Source: Bin87 sp963666415
GTDB taxonomy: Bacteria; Chloroflexota; Dehalococcoidia; Lucifugimonadales; UBA3495
Assembly: GCA_963666415.2 (NCBI GenBank)
Contig: CAXXPD010000003.1
Coordinates: 2,852,001-2,916,000 of the forward strand
Direction: 5' to 3'
Length of the DNA: 64,000 nucleotides
Shown here: in pieces, positions 33,679-43,498 of the stretch
Numbering within the stretch: the stretch's first letter is position 1
Layout: each line of letters begins with the position of its first letter
Program-made: the position numbers and the translations under genes
The notes under the pieces: model-generated
The model's input: only the letters and a program-made list of their open reading frames with translations
What the model was told of the DNA's origin: nothing
Databases searched by the model: none

Positions 33679-34398
33679 AGCTACGGGCATCCCCTGGCGG
33701 CGGTGTACGACGAACAGGACGCGATGCTTTTCTTCGACCACGTTTTGGTGCCCTGGGATCGCATTTTCATGCTCTATGACTCGGCGCCGCTGCTGCAACG
33801 CCTGGGATCCGAAGCCAACTTCCGCGGCTGGAGCAACCTTTGCCGCATCCACCAGCGTATGAAGCTGATTACCGCCGTTGCCACTCTCATCGCCGAAGCC
33901 ATCGGGGTGATTGAGTACCGGGAGGTGGCGGCGAAACTGGGCGAAATGGCCACCTACACGGAAATGTGGGCGCACGCCATGGACGGCGTGGAGCACAACG
34001 CCTACCCGGCCGACAATGGCCTGATGTCCCTGGGGTCGATGTCCGGCATGAACATCTACTTCGCCCAGACATCGGCCCGCATGGTGGAGCTGCTGCGGGA
34101 GGTTTCCGGATCCGGGATGATTATGCAGCCCAGCGAAGGCGACCTGGCCAACCCGGAGTTTCGCCCCTACCTCGATCGGTATATGCCGGGGAGAGGCGTG
34201 GACGTGGAGTACAAATCTCGACTCTTTCGGCTGGCCCACGACCTGGCGGTGTCATCCTTTGGGATGCGGCAGGAGATTTACGAGTACTGGCACGGCGGCG
34301 ATCCCAACCGCAACCGGATTAATTTCCTGCGCACCTACGACCAGCAAGACATTACTGACCGGATAAAAACGCTGATTTCAAAGCCCCTTCGGTCTTGA
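33679..34398 (+). pseudogene. HpaB-family flavin-dependent aromatic hydroxylase, C-terminal half only
   Basis: The sequence from GSYGHPLAAVYDEQDAMLFF to the stop is the C-terminal half of a 4-hydroxyphenylacetate 3-monooxygenase (HpaB)-type enzyme: VLVPWDRIFMLYDS, GSGMIMQPSEGDLANP and DRYMPGRGVD are family hallmarks. About the first half is missing, replaced by the IS110 end and about 60 unrelated bases. No remnant of the N-terminus was found elsewhere in the window. The intact enzyme would use FADH2 from a partner reductase to hydroxylate phenolics to catechols. The LigB-like gene that faces it would then cleave catechols, so this was probably a small aromatic-degradation locus. Confidence 0.85.
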
Positions 34399-34595
34399 GT
34401 GGCTGCCGCCGACATGCGGCCTAGAAATCTGGCCGGAAACCCCGATTCTCCCCAAGCCGTTATTTTCTTGGCGTCGATTACCGATGTAATGATGGGGTCT
34501 TGAAACGTATTGCATACACTATCACGCCGTATACGACTGTAATACGTCTGCTTGGCGTAGTGCAAAACCCGGCCAATGGCTTTCCGGCCAGACCT

Positions 34596-35581
34596 CTAGC
34601 CCCAGGTGGCGAACCCCATCGCGCAGCCGGTGCCGGCCGGTGAGCGGTAGCATGGCACGTAGTCCACGATGTCCATATCCAGATGCTCGGTGGCGCCGGT
34701 TACCACAATCCAGTTGCGTATTTCGGAGCTGCCGGAGTTGATCTTCTCCCGTGGCAGCGCGGACAGCTTTTCGACGCTCTTTGCTTTCATGCCCTGCAAC
34801 GCCTGGTGGTCCAGCTCTTCGTCAACTACGAAGTGGCTCAGGCCTCCGGAGGCCAGTATGCCTACCCGGATGTCTCTTGGCCAGGATTCTATGGCCGACT
34901 TCAGCGCCTGCCCCAGGTTGTAACACCGTTTCGGCGTAGGCTGGTTGGGCGGATAGTAGGTGTTGAGCATGACGGGCACGGTGGGGATCGTGGCCTCGGT
35001 CATCAAACGGCTATAGACGTACCCGAAGGCGTGGCCGATGCCGCCCTTTGCCCGTCCTCCCTTGCTTGGATCCAGGAAGCTGGACACCCCCACATCGAAC
35101 TCGTCGTCCATCAGGCTATCGATAATGTGCCTGGCCAACGCTGAGTCGGTGGGCGCGATCTGGTCTTCCGTGCTGTAGCCGATCAGCGGCTGGTTGCCGG
35201 TTGACGGGCTGGCCTCGTGGCCGGAAATCTTCACCTCGTCGCCCCAATAGACGCAGAAGGCGGGCATATTATCGTCCAAAAGGTACTCGTGCTGGTCGTC
35301 CCCTACCATCACCAGCACATCCAGCCTGGCGTCGTACAGCTTGCGGGAAAGGTGAGCGATGGCCTTCTGGTTTTGCTGGTGCCGTTGCTCAAATTTGGCC
35401 TGGGTTATCTCTTTGGCGATGCGCTCCGAGTCGATCCGCGCCAACAGACCTTCGTAGTTGGAAGTGATGCCGTCGGCGCCGATCAACTCAACGTGGCCCT
35501 TGTCGCGCTCGCCGCGTCCGGCCCATCCGTCCGCCGGGGTGCTGAGTTGAGGGCTATGCGAAGATGCCAAACCCAATACTA
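34596..35581 (-). pseudogene. LigB-family extradiol dioxygenase, 5' end disrupted
   Basis: About 328 residues of a LigB-type non-heme Fe(II) extradiol ring-cleavage dioxygenase. The N-terminal LGLASSHSPQLSTPADGW carries the metal His, VMVGDDQHEYLLDDNMPAFC the second part, and ILASGGLSHFVVDEELD the conserved His near the C-terminus. The IS630-type element at 35582 has cut the gene after about four codons of its natural start. Translation could begin only from an internal TTG/GTG, or through the IS. Otherwise the frame is undamaged, so the insertion is recent. It converges with the broken hpaB. Confidence 0.85.
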
Positions 35582-36041
35582 AACCAAAGCCAAGGTGGGA
35601 TGTGCATTTGCCGGGTGCTGGGAATCGGGGCGGGAGTCTCGCGGGAGTGTTTCGGCCCTTGATTGCAGGACCGTCCGGCAGCGCCGTCTCACCTCGTCTT
35701 TCCGGCTGGACAGCCCGGCCAGGAATTTGCCGACCCTCTCCTGCACTGCCGCCCTGCCCCCCAGGCACAGGTTTCCAGTGGCCTCCTCTCTCGCCCAGCC
35801 CCAGATAGCCTCATCGGCGTTGAAGTCCGGGCTGTAGCCCGGCAGGTTCACCAGCCTCAGCTCCAGCTCAGGCGTCCTGAGGTACTCCCGCACCGCTTCC
35901 CCACGGTGGGCCGGCGCATTGTCCCAGATGACCCGCAGCGGCCCTGGATGCTTTTCCTTCAGTTGCGTCAGGAAGGCAACCGAGGTCCCGCTGTTGCTGT
36001 TGCCCTCCAGTTCCATCCATTCCACCTCGCCCGTCTCCAGG

Positions 36042-37495
36042 CTCGACTTTGTACAAAAGCTAGATAAATTATAAGAACAGGGTAAGCTCGACCAAATCAC
36101 CAAAAGAGGTCGAGTATGCCTACCCTGCCCGCAGTCATGGTAACCCTGCTGCTGCCCTTTGAGCACCTGTTTGACCCCAGGACCTGGCGCAAAGCCCAAC
36201 TCCTGGCCATGGGAGCGATCCTGTCTCCCGGCAAACGCACCGTGTCCTCCGCCCTCAACATCCTGGGGATTGAGCAGCACGGCGACTTCGCCATCTATCA
36301 CCACGTGCTCAACCGTGCCCGATGGTCGCCGCTGCAACTGAGCCGGGTGCTGTTGCTGCTGGTGGCCGGGCGCCTTGGTTCATCCACCGAGCCGTTGGTG
36401 TTCGGCATTGACGAGACGGTGGAACGACGCTGGGGCCGGAAGATTGCGGCCAAGGGGCGGTATCGGGATCCGGTGCGGTCCACGGACGACCAGGTGGTGA
36501 TGACCCCCGGATTGCAATGGGTGAGCCTGATGTTGCTGACGCGTATCGGATGGGCGGGTCGACACTGGGCGCTGCCGTTTTTGACCGCGCTGGTGGTGTC
36601 GGCCCGCTACGACCGGCGCAAAGGCCGCCGGCACAAGACGGTCACCGACTACGCCCAGCAGATGCTGGTCTGCCGGCGCCGGTGGCTGCCGGACCGGGAC
36701 CTGGTGGTGGTGGCCGATGGCGGCTACGCCAAGCGCGAGTTCCTGCGGCATTGCCAGAACATGTCAAAGCCGATTGTCGTCGTCACCAAACTGCGCAAGG
36801 ACGCGTCCCGGTACCAGCCCGCGCCACCGCGGCGGCCCGGCCAGATCGGGCGGCCCCGGGTGGTCGGCGCGCGATTGCCCAGTCCCACGGCGGTGCTGGA
36901 CGATCCCGCTACACAATGGATTCCCTACCGTGCCACCGGTTCCGACGGCAGTACCGCCATGGTCGAGCTCGCTTCGGGCGTGGCGCTGTGGTACCACGGC
37001 GGGCCGCCGCGCCTTCCCATACGTTGGGTCGTCATCAGATACCTGGAGGAGCGCCGCGGGCCCTATGCTTTGCTATGCACCGACACCGAGGCGGAACCCC
37101 TGCGGATACTGCAGTGGTATCTGCTGCGCTGGCAGGTCGAGGTGACCTTTGAGGAGCTGCGGGCTCACCTGGGCGTGGAAACCCAGCGCCAGTGGTCGGA
37201 ACGAGCCATCGCCCGAACCACCCCCGCGCTCTTTGGCCTGTTCAGCGTGGTGACGCTGGCAGCGGATATCCTGATCGAACAGCGTGGCGGCATGGCGCCG
37301 CGCACCGCGGCGTGGTATGACAAAACCAGCCCTTCCTTCGCCGACGCCATCGCCCTGGTCAGACGACACCTCTGGGTGCAGCAGGGGACTTTTATGCCGT
37401 CCGAGCGCGAGCACGAATCGATAAAAGTCCCGCGCCTCTTGTACCACAGGATGCTCGACACGCTAGCCTATGCCGCTTGATTGTACAAAGCCGAG
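36042..37495 (+). mobile_element. IS4/IS701-like DDE element, copy b (intact)
   Basis: The same ends as copy a (CTCGACTTTGTACAA and TTGTACAAAGCCGAG), flanked by a CTCCAGG duplication (36035-36041 and 37496-37502). It is inserted into the IS630-type transposase gene. Confidence 0.9.
36116..37480 (+). CDS. DDE transposase (IS4/IS701-like), copy b
   Basis: 454 residues, intact and nearly identical to copy a (23675-25039), with the same Asp, Asp and Glu motifs (FGIDETVERRW, VVADGGYAKREF, VTFEELRAHLGVETQ). Only scattered substitutions separate them (for example GIEQHGDF for GIGQHGDF, HKTVTDY for HQTFTDY). Confidence 0.87.
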   Translation: MPTLPAVMVTLLLPFEHLFDPRTWRKAQLLAMGAILSPGKRTVSSALNILGIEQHGDFAIYHHVLNRARWSPLQLSRVLLLLVAGRLGSSTEPLVFGIDETVERRWGRKIAAKGRYRDPVRSTDDQVVMTPGLQWVSLMLLTRIGWAGRHWALPFLTALVVSARYDRRKGRRHKTVTDYAQQMLVCRRRWLPDRDLVVVADGGYAKREFLRHCQNMSKPIVVVTKLRKDASRYQPAPPRRPGQIGRPRVVGARLPSPTAVLDDPATQWIPYRATGSDGSTAMVELASGVALWYHGGPPRLPIRWVVIRYLEERRGPYALLCTDTEAEPLRILQWYLLRWQVEVTFEELRAHLGVETQRQWSERAIARTTPALFGLFSVVTLAADILIEQRGGMAPRTAAWYDKTSPSFADAIALVRRHLWVQQGTFMPSEREHESIKVPRLLYHRMLDTLAYAA

Positions 37496-38374
37496 CTCCA
37501 GGCACACCGCTGAATAGTAGCTGGCCTTCTCCCCATACCGCGGGCTATTGGAGTCCACCAACGCAGGCTTACCCTTCAGCACCCACTTGCCCCGCACTTC
37601 CGCGTCCGCCCGGAAGTGGGCCTCATCAGCAAAGAATATGCTGGCTTCAGTCCGTTGGGCCTCCTCCCACCGGGCGGCGTACTTCGCCACGAAGGCCTCC
37701 CGCTTGGACTCATTCGCCTTGAGCAGACGCTTCTTGGGGCGCTTGCAGGCAAACCCCAGCCGGTAAAGCCAGTTCAGGCAACTGCTGCGGCACAGGCTGA
37801 TGCCAAACCGTTCTGAGACAAACTGCCGCACCACCCTCCAATACCAGTTGGCCAGTTGGATGCCCGCCGCAGCGGGCGGTTGTTCCACCGCCCCTTTCAA
37901 CTCCTCCTGCTGCGTCTGGTCAAGGGCGGGGGGGAACCACCGGTCTGCTCGAATATCAGGGCCGCAGGCCCTCCCTCACCGAAGGCCGACGCCCAACGCC
38001 CGATAGTGTGGGGGTCCCGCTCCAGCGCCTCCGCCGTCGCCGCTGCCGTCAAGCCCTGAGCCAGCAGCAGGATGGCGTACCACCGCTCCCGCTCCCGGGG
38101 CGTGGGAGCCAGAATCATCCGCCGCCGCAAGTCCTTGACTCCCATCTGCCATTGTTCCAGAGACCGATCTATCTCCCTCACGCCCATCACCAACCCCTCG
38201 CAATTTCTGAGACCAGCTACCTCGGTTCCTTCATAAATTTACCCCATGCGTCTGCGCATTTCACCTTGGCTTTGGTTTAGTACTGGTTCAAATCAGCATT
38301 GTAGGTAGTTTTAGTGAAAGGCTTCCAAGTGCTACGCTGACTGCAAAATAGAGTGGTGTGGAGGTGTAGTAATC

Positions 38375-39521
38375 ATGGCCCTGGAGCAATACGCGGTACA
38401 GTTGACGCCGGACGAACGCGAGCGACTGAGCCAGCTGATTCGCAGCGGCAAAAGTTCGGCGCGTATCATCGCCCGAGCGCGCACCCTGCTGAAAGTAGAT
38501 GAGGGATGGAACGCACCACAGGTGGCGGCCGCTTTGGACATCTCCAAGGGTACGGTGTACCGCGCCAAACGGCGGTACGCTGAGAAAGGTTTAGATGGCG
38601 TGTTGCAGGACCGGGTCCAGGCCAACCGATACCGGAAGCTTGATGACAAGGGGGAGGCCCACCTGATCGCCCTGGCGTGCAGCCCAGCGCCCGATGGCCA
38701 CGCCTACTGGACCCTGCATCTTTTGGCCGACCGAGTGGTGGAGTTGGGGTTGGTGGAGTCCCTGTCCCATGAGACGGTGCGGTTGAGGCTCAAAAAAACG
38801 TCCTCCAGCCGTGGCGGAAGCAGCAGTGGTGTATCCCCAAGGTAGGGGGTGAATTCGTGGCGGCGATGGAGGACGTGCTGGACTTGTACGCTGAGCCCTA
38901 CGACCCAGACCGGCCGGTGGTCTGCTTTGATGAGACCTCCACTCAGTTGCTGGCCGACACCAGGCCGCCCATTCCGGTGCAGCCGGGACAACCGCGGCGT
39001 CAGGATTACGAGTATCGCCGCGCCGGTACGCGCAACATCTTCCTGACCTGCGAACCCCTGGCGGGCTGGCGACACATGGCGATCACCGAGCGACGCACCA
39101 TGGAAGACTTTGCCCACCAGATGCGGTGGCTGGTGGATGAGGCCTACCCAGATGCTCCGGTGGTCCGAGTAGTGCTGGACAATCTGAATACCCATCGTAT
39201 GGCCTCCCTCTACGAGACCTTCCCCGCCGCCGAAGCTCGGCGCATCGTCAGGCGGCTGGAATTTCACCACACGCCCAAGCACGCCAGTTGGCTCAATCCT
39301 GTCCTGAGCTTGCCGAAGGGATGGCGGAGATCGAGTTCAGCGTGTTGACCCGGGCCTGCCTCCAGGGGCGTAATCCTGACGAGACTGCCCTGCAGCGAGC
39401 CATCAACGCCTATGAGGTCCAGCGCAACGCCTCCAAGGCCACCATCAACTGGCGGTTCAACACCCAGGACGCCAGAACCAAATTGCATCGCCTCTATCCC
39501 TTCAATTCCAACATTGATTGA
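38375..39521 (+). pseudogene. IS630-family transposase with A7 frameshift site and a 24-base insertion
   Basis: The first ORF (38375-38845) has the HTH half (AQVAAALDISKGTVYRAKRR-like). A -1 slip at the seven-A run 38792-38798 joins LRLKK to NVLQPWRKQQWCIPK and on to the DDE half (VVCFDETSTQL, VVLDNLNTHRM). After ASWLN a 24-base sequence (39297-39320, TCCTGTCCTGAGCTTGCCGA plus AGGG) breaks the frame. Removing it restores the expected WLN-MAEIEF, and the rest reads normally to 39521. The A7 shift is probably programmed; the 24-base insert is disabling. Confidence 0.8.
39297..39320. repeat. 24-base small dispersed repeat inserted in an IS630 gene
   Basis: CCTGTCCTGAGCTTGCCGAAG belongs to the same family as CTTCGACAGGCTCAGGACGAG at 2168 (reverse complement CTCGTCCTGAGCCTGTCGAAG). 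A similar unit, CCTCGACGAGCTCGGGATGAG, lies at about 40990. Here it interrupts the transposase reading frame. Confidence 0.65.
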
Positions 39522-39707
39522 GTACTAGCTCTGCCATTGTCCAACTCCTTTTGCGATTCAGTTTCAGTCAATCTGGTCACGCCGGGTTTGCGAATCGGCG
39601 AGGCACAATGCAGTCACATAACCGGCGTTCTGCAATCTGAATGGGATATTACCATGTGGGCAATCCGGGTGGGCAATCCGGGTGTAATGCTGGGAGTGTT
39701 CGCATCC

Positions 39708-40859
39708 CTACCCGACCGATGCTGCGGCCTGCAGATGGGGATTCACGACTCTGGCAACCTCGGCCACGGCGCGGTCGATTTCCTCGGCGGTGGTATATCT
39801 GCCGACTGAAAACCGGAGGGTGCCCATGGCGTATTCCAGCGGAACGCCCATTGCCTCGAGGACGCTGGACACCTCTACCCGATCGCTATGGCAGGCCGCC
39901 CCGGCTGATGCAGCGAGGTTTACCATTTCGGCCAGAACGGTATTGGCTTCCACCCGCTTGAAGCTGACGCTGGAGGTATTGGGCAGGCGTTTGCTGGGGT
40001 GCCCGTTGATCCGAACCGCGCCAAAGGCGCCCTGCAAGCCGGCTTCCAGACGGTCACGCATCTCTGCCATGTGTCGCTGGTAGTCGGGCAGGTGATGGTG
40101 AATCAACTCGCAGGCCTGACCCAGCGCGGCCATGTGTATGACATTCTCGGTGCCGGCCCGCCAATCCCCTTCGTGGCCGGCTCCGTGCATCTGCTTTTCC
40201 AACGCCACACCCCGGCGGACGTACAGCGCGCCAATGCCCTTCGGAGCGTAGAGTTTGTGTCCGGCGATGGACAGTAGGTCCACTCCCAGTTCATCCACCA
40301 GCACCGGAATCTTGCCGACGGATTGAGCGCAATCGGCGTGCAACAGCGCGCCGTGCCGGTGGGCTACCTCGGCGATTTCTTCGATTGGCTCTATGGTGCC
40401 CACCTCGTTGTTGGCGTGCATGATGCTGATGAGCGTGGTCTGCGGGGTGATAGCCTCTTCAACTTGCCCGGGGTCAACCATCCCGTATTCGTCCACTGGC
40501 AGATAGGTAACCCGGTAGCCCTGGGTCTCCAGAAACTTGCACACTTCAATGATGGCCGGATGCTCCACCGCCGAGGTAATCATATGGTTGCCCCGGCTCC
40601 GGTTGGCAGCGAGGGCGCCCTTGATGGCGTAGTTGTTGGACTCGGTGCCGCCGCTGGTGAAAATGAGTTCGTCGCTATGGCATTCGAGCAATTCGGACAC
40701 CTGCCGGCGTGCCGCGTTGACACCGTCATTGGCGTTGCGTCCGAATAGGTGGCCGCTGGAAGGGTTGCCAAAGTGTTCGTAAATGTAGGGCAGCATCGCC
40801 TCGGCTACCCGAGGATCGATTGGAGTGGTGGCGTTGTAGTCCAGGTAAACTGGGTTCAT
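39708..40859 (-). CDS. Cysteine desulfurase (NifS/IscS-like)
   Basis: A PLP-dependent enzyme that removes sulfur from cysteine for Fe-S cluster or thio-cofactor synthesis. From ATG 40859 it is 383 residues: MNPVYLDYNATTPIDPRV, SGGTESNNYAIKG, AVEHPA (His100), HADCAQSVGK (Asp176), SIAGHKLYAPKGIG (PLP Lys202), and the catalytic Cys323 in SAGAACHSDRVEVSSVL. The longer in-frame start at 40943 lies in a dispersed repeat and is not used. It stands alone, next to IS630 copy 2. It could also supply selenium for the SelW-like protein, but nothing in the sequence shows that. Confidence 0.95.
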   Translation of the reverse strand: MNPVYLDYNATTPIDPRVAEAMLPYIYEHFGNPSSGHLFGRNANDGVNAARRQVSELLECHSDELIFTSGGTESNNYAIKGALAANRSRGNHMITSAVEHPAIIEVCKFLETQGYRVTYLPVDEYGMVDPGQVEEAITPQTTLISIMHANNEVGTIEPIEEIAEVAHRHGALLHADCAQSVGKIPVLVDELGVDLLSIAGHKLYAPKGIGALYVRRGVALEKQMHGAGHEGDWRAGTENVIHMAALGQACELIHHHLPDYQRHMAEMRDRLEAGLQGAFGAVRINGHPSKRLPNTSSVSFKRVEANTVLAEMVNLAASAGAACHSDRVEVSSVLEAMGVPLEYAMGTLRFSVGRYTTAEEIDRAVAEVARVVNPHLQAAASVG

Positions 40860-40901
40860 GGGTGTGTTCCTGCGGAATGAACGTGTCTTGCGTACCCACT
40901 T

Positions 40902-41030
40902 TGTCATTGCGAGCGTAGCGTGGCAATCCCGTCGCCGTAGCAACGGCGGTTCGTCGACGTGTATTCAACCCCATCGAGATTGCCACGTCCCTCGACGAGC
41001 TCGGGATGAGGGGGGCTCCTCGCAATGACG
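40902..41030. repeat. Dispersed palindromic repeat, copy 3
   Basis: TTGTCATTGCGAGCGTAGCG ... CTCCTCGCAATGACG, with the same interior blocks as copies 1 and 2 in inverted order. It is preceded by GCGTACCCACTTT, as copy 1 is. It embeds a CCTCGACGAGCTCGGGATGAG unit. Confidence 0.8.
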
Positions 41031-41114
41031 GATTAAAGCGGTTACGCGTGAGGCATAGACGTGTCTTAAGTGTGGATGTTACCACGAAACGTCGTCGCTG
41101 CTGGTCTCCGACAA

Positions 41115-42044
41115 TCAGAGCCGCCGACGCATTGCCGCCAGCCCTTCGCTCAACCCGGGATGATTCAGCCCCAGTCGACGCACCGTCTCCGAACAGTCCA
41201 GCCCGAGGAGGTCAAGGTTCCGGGTTGCTGCGACCTGTTCGCGCGGGTCTGAATCCGGCGGCGTGTGGGTGGAGGCATCTATCGGGATCACCAGGTCGCG
41301 GTCCAGGTCGAAGGCTTCGGCGATGGCGATGGCGAAGTCATACATGCTCACCCAGTCGCTACCGGCCACATGCTGGATGCCTGGGTAGTCGCCTGCCACC
41401 AACTTGGCGATGCCATCCGTCAGGTGTTCCACGTAAACCGGTGTTCGATATACATCGGTGCGGGCGTCATAGGGCTGCCCGCTCCGCAGACGGTCGAGCA
41501 GCCACGGGGCGAAGTTGCGCTGTCCCGGTTCCGGCCAACCATACACGATGCTGGTGCGGAGGATGCTCCAGTCGGAGGCCAGACTCGCCACCGCCCGTTC
41601 GGCCTCCCATTTGGTCCGACCGTAGTGGGTGGTGGGCGCGGGAATCTCATCTTCGCGGTAGTAGCCGCGCTGGCCGCCGAATACGTACTCGGTGGAAACG
41701 AAAACCATCCTGGCTCCGTGCAGGTCGCTGAGTCGGGCAATTGATGACGTGGCGGCGACGTTAACCGCCGTGGCCCGCTCCGGGTTTCGTTCGGCCGTGC
41801 CCACATCGGCCATGGCCGCCAGGTGCACCACCACGTCAGGTTGAGCCGACTGGAGCACCTGCTCCAACGCTGCCGCTTCGGTTAGCTCGACCTGGTGCCA
41901 GGATTTGCCGTCGTCGCTGGGGACGCGAGACCGGAAGGTGCCAGCTACTTCGTGGCCCAGCGTATCAGACAGGCGCCGCACCACGTGGCGCCCAATGAAA
42001 CCGCTGGCTCCGATGATCAGAATACGCAACAGATTCCTTCCCAT
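41115..42044 (-). CDS. SDR-family NAD(P)-dependent reductase (RmlD-like)
   Basis: An extended short-chain dehydrogenase. ILIIGASGFIGRHVVRRL is the NAD(P)-binding GxxGxxG. VVVHLAAMADVGTAERNPE, VFVSTEYVFGG and the catalytic YGRTKWEAE (YxxxK) follow. RTSIVYGWPEPGQRNF and a C-terminal TRNLDLLGL segment resemble dTDP-4-dehydrorhamnose reductases and related sugar-nucleotide enzymes. The best ribosome site (GGAAGGA) lies before a TTG at 42029, giving MRILIIGASG; ATG 42044 is given here as the conservative start. The IS256 copy 1 lies 60 bases upstream and may have separated the gene from its promoter. Confidence 0.85.
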   Translation of the reverse strand: MGRNLLRILIIGASGFIGRHVVRRLSDTLGHEVAGTFRSRVPSDDGKSWHQVELTEAAALEQVLQSAQPDVVVHLAAMADVGTAERNPERATAVNVAATSSIARLSDLHGARMVFVSTEYVFGGQRGYYREDEIPAPTTHYGRTKWEAERAVASLASDWSILRTSIVYGWPEPGQRNFAPWLLDRLRSGQPYDARTDVYRTPVYVEHLTDGIAKLVAGDYPGIQHVAGSDWVSMYDFAIAIAEAFDLDRDLVIPIDASTHTPPDSDPREQVAATRNLDLLGLDCSETVRRLGLNHPGLSEGLAAMRRRL

Positions 42045-42103
42045 TTCCAAACCGGCAAGCCGACTCATTCGGGGCCGTTCGAGTAGGTCGATCCGGCGAG
42101 ATT

Positions 42104-43483
42104 GGTAGTGTCCCGTCAAGTAGTGTAAAAGCGCGTCATCCCTTTTGATGTTGATCAGGCCGCTGCGTCCAGCATATTGGGCGTCGGCAGTGCCTCGTTG
42201 CCGGCGGCGTTGGGGATGGTGAGGTAGCGGCGGGCTTCGGCCCATTCGTCGTGTTGCTCGGCCAGCACCGCGCCCACCAGGCGCCGCGCCGACAGCCGGT
42301 TGGGGAAAATGCCCACCACGTCAGTGCGGCGACGGATCTCCCGGTTCAGCCGTTCCTGCGGGTTGTTGGACCACAGCTTCTGCCAGTGGGCCACTGGGAA
42401 GGCCGTGAAGGCCAGGATGTCCGGCGCGGCATCCGCCAGCAGCTCGGCCACCTGGGCAAAGGGCTCCCGGAGTTGTTCCACCACTCGGTCCAATTGGCCG
42501 TGGACCTCGGCGGGAGATAGTTGCTGGTAGATGGTGCGGACCATGCGAGAATGTCCTGGGTGGCCACGCCAAGTTGGGCACGCTTGGGCACTCGGGTGAG
42601 CAGGTTGGCCATGAAGTGGGTGCGGCAGCGCTGCCAGCTGGCCCCAGCAAACACCGCGGCGATGGCGTTCTTCAGCCCCTGGTGAGCATCGGAGGTTACC
42701 AGCTCCACCCCGCTGAGGCCCCGAGCGGTCAGCGACCGCAGGAAGGCCAGCCAGAAGGCGCCGTCCTCGCTGGCGCCCACGTCCATACCCAGGATCTCAC
42801 GCTGCCCTTCGGCATTGACCCCCGTCGCCACCACCACGCAGACGTTGACGATGCGACCGCCCTCCCGCACCTTCTGGGTCAGGCCGTCCAGCCACACGTA
42901 GGGGTAGGGACCATCGTCCAGGGGGCGACCCAGGAAACTCTCCACCACTTCGTCCAGTTGCTCGCAGATGCGCGACACCTGGCTGCTGGAGATGCCGTCG
43001 CAACCCAGGGCCTTGATCAGATCGTCCACCCGCCGAGTGGACACGCCTTCTACATAGGCTTGCTGGATGACGGCCAGCAGGGCTTTCTCGCTGCGCCGCC
43101 GCGGTTCCAGCAGGCTGGGGAAGTAGCTGCCTTCCCGCAGCTTGGGAATGTGCAACTCCATGGTGCCCACCCGGGTATCCCAGGTGCGGTTGCGATACCC
43201 ATTGCGGTAGGTGACCCGCTCCGGGCTGCGTTCGCCGTGCTGGGCGCCGATCTGGGCGGAAACCTCGGCGTCCATGATGCCGTCCACCAGGACCCGCAGT
43301 GCTTCCCGCAGCAAGTCCACGTCTCCGTCCATACCACGCTTGCGTAATAATTCCAAAAGATCCATTCTTTGCTTGACCACCGTCGTTCTCCTTGGTTGGG
43401 TTTGGCATTTCCGATCAAGGATGACGCGGTGGTCAGCGTTTTGCCAACCGCCTAACTCTTACACCACTTCCTGGGACTCTACT
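42104..43483 (-). mobile_element. IS256-family insertion sequence, copy 1
   Basis: 1380 bp with inverted ends GGTAGTGTCCCGTCAAGTAG and AGTAGAGTCCCAGGAAGTGG (reverse of the right end). It is flanked by a perfect 8-bp duplication GCGAGATT (42096-42103 and 43484-43491). Confidence 0.92.
42155..43380 (-). pseudogene. IS256-family transposase with a 14-base insertion
   Basis: The N-terminal 270 residues (RKRGMDGDVDLLREALRVLV, YPYVWLDGLTQKVREGGR with the first Asp, ELVTSDAHQGLKNAI with the second Asp) are normal. At GVAT the gene carries 14 extra bases compared with the intact copy at 57580. The rest of the protein (MVRTIYQQLSPAEVHGQL to the C-terminus, including NNPQERLNREIRRRTDVVG with the Glu) is in another frame. 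The same 14-base insertion is found in IS256 copy 2. Confidence 0.85.
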
Positions 43484-43498
43484 GCGAGATTTGTGCTA

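Larger units (their letters stand above)
35582..38193 (-). pseudogene. IS630-family transposase, frameshifted and split by an IS
   Basis: The N-terminal HTH part (38193-37897: RRRMILAPTPRERERWYAIL, LERDPHTIGRWASAFGEGG) shifts frame in a seven-C run near 37930. It then continues as LKGAVEQPPAAAGIQLANWY and on to FFADEAHFRADAEVRGKW (first Asp). After the inserted IS the frame resumes with SLETGEVEWMELEGNSNSG, RVIWDNAPAHRGEAV (second Asp) and LPGYSPDFNADEAIWGW (Glu). The inserted IS left a CTCCAGG duplication, so removing it restores the gene apart from the C-run shift. Confidence 0.8.
35582..38277 (-). mobile_element. IS630-type element with an IS inserted in it
   Basis: The ends AACCAAAGCCAAGGTG and CACCTTGGCTTTGGTT are perfect inverted repeats, with TA at 35580-35581 and 38278-38279. 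A 1454-bp DDE element (36042-37495) is inserted in the transposase. It is the presumed parent of the MITE at 15810. Confidence 0.85.
38280..39525 (+). mobile_element. IS630-family insertion sequence, copy 2
   Basis: The ends begin GTACT on both sides (GTACTGGTTCAAATC and, reversed, GTACTCAATCAATGT). TA is at 38278-38279 and 39526-39527, the first TA being shared with the neighbouring IS630-type element. Confidence 0.75.
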
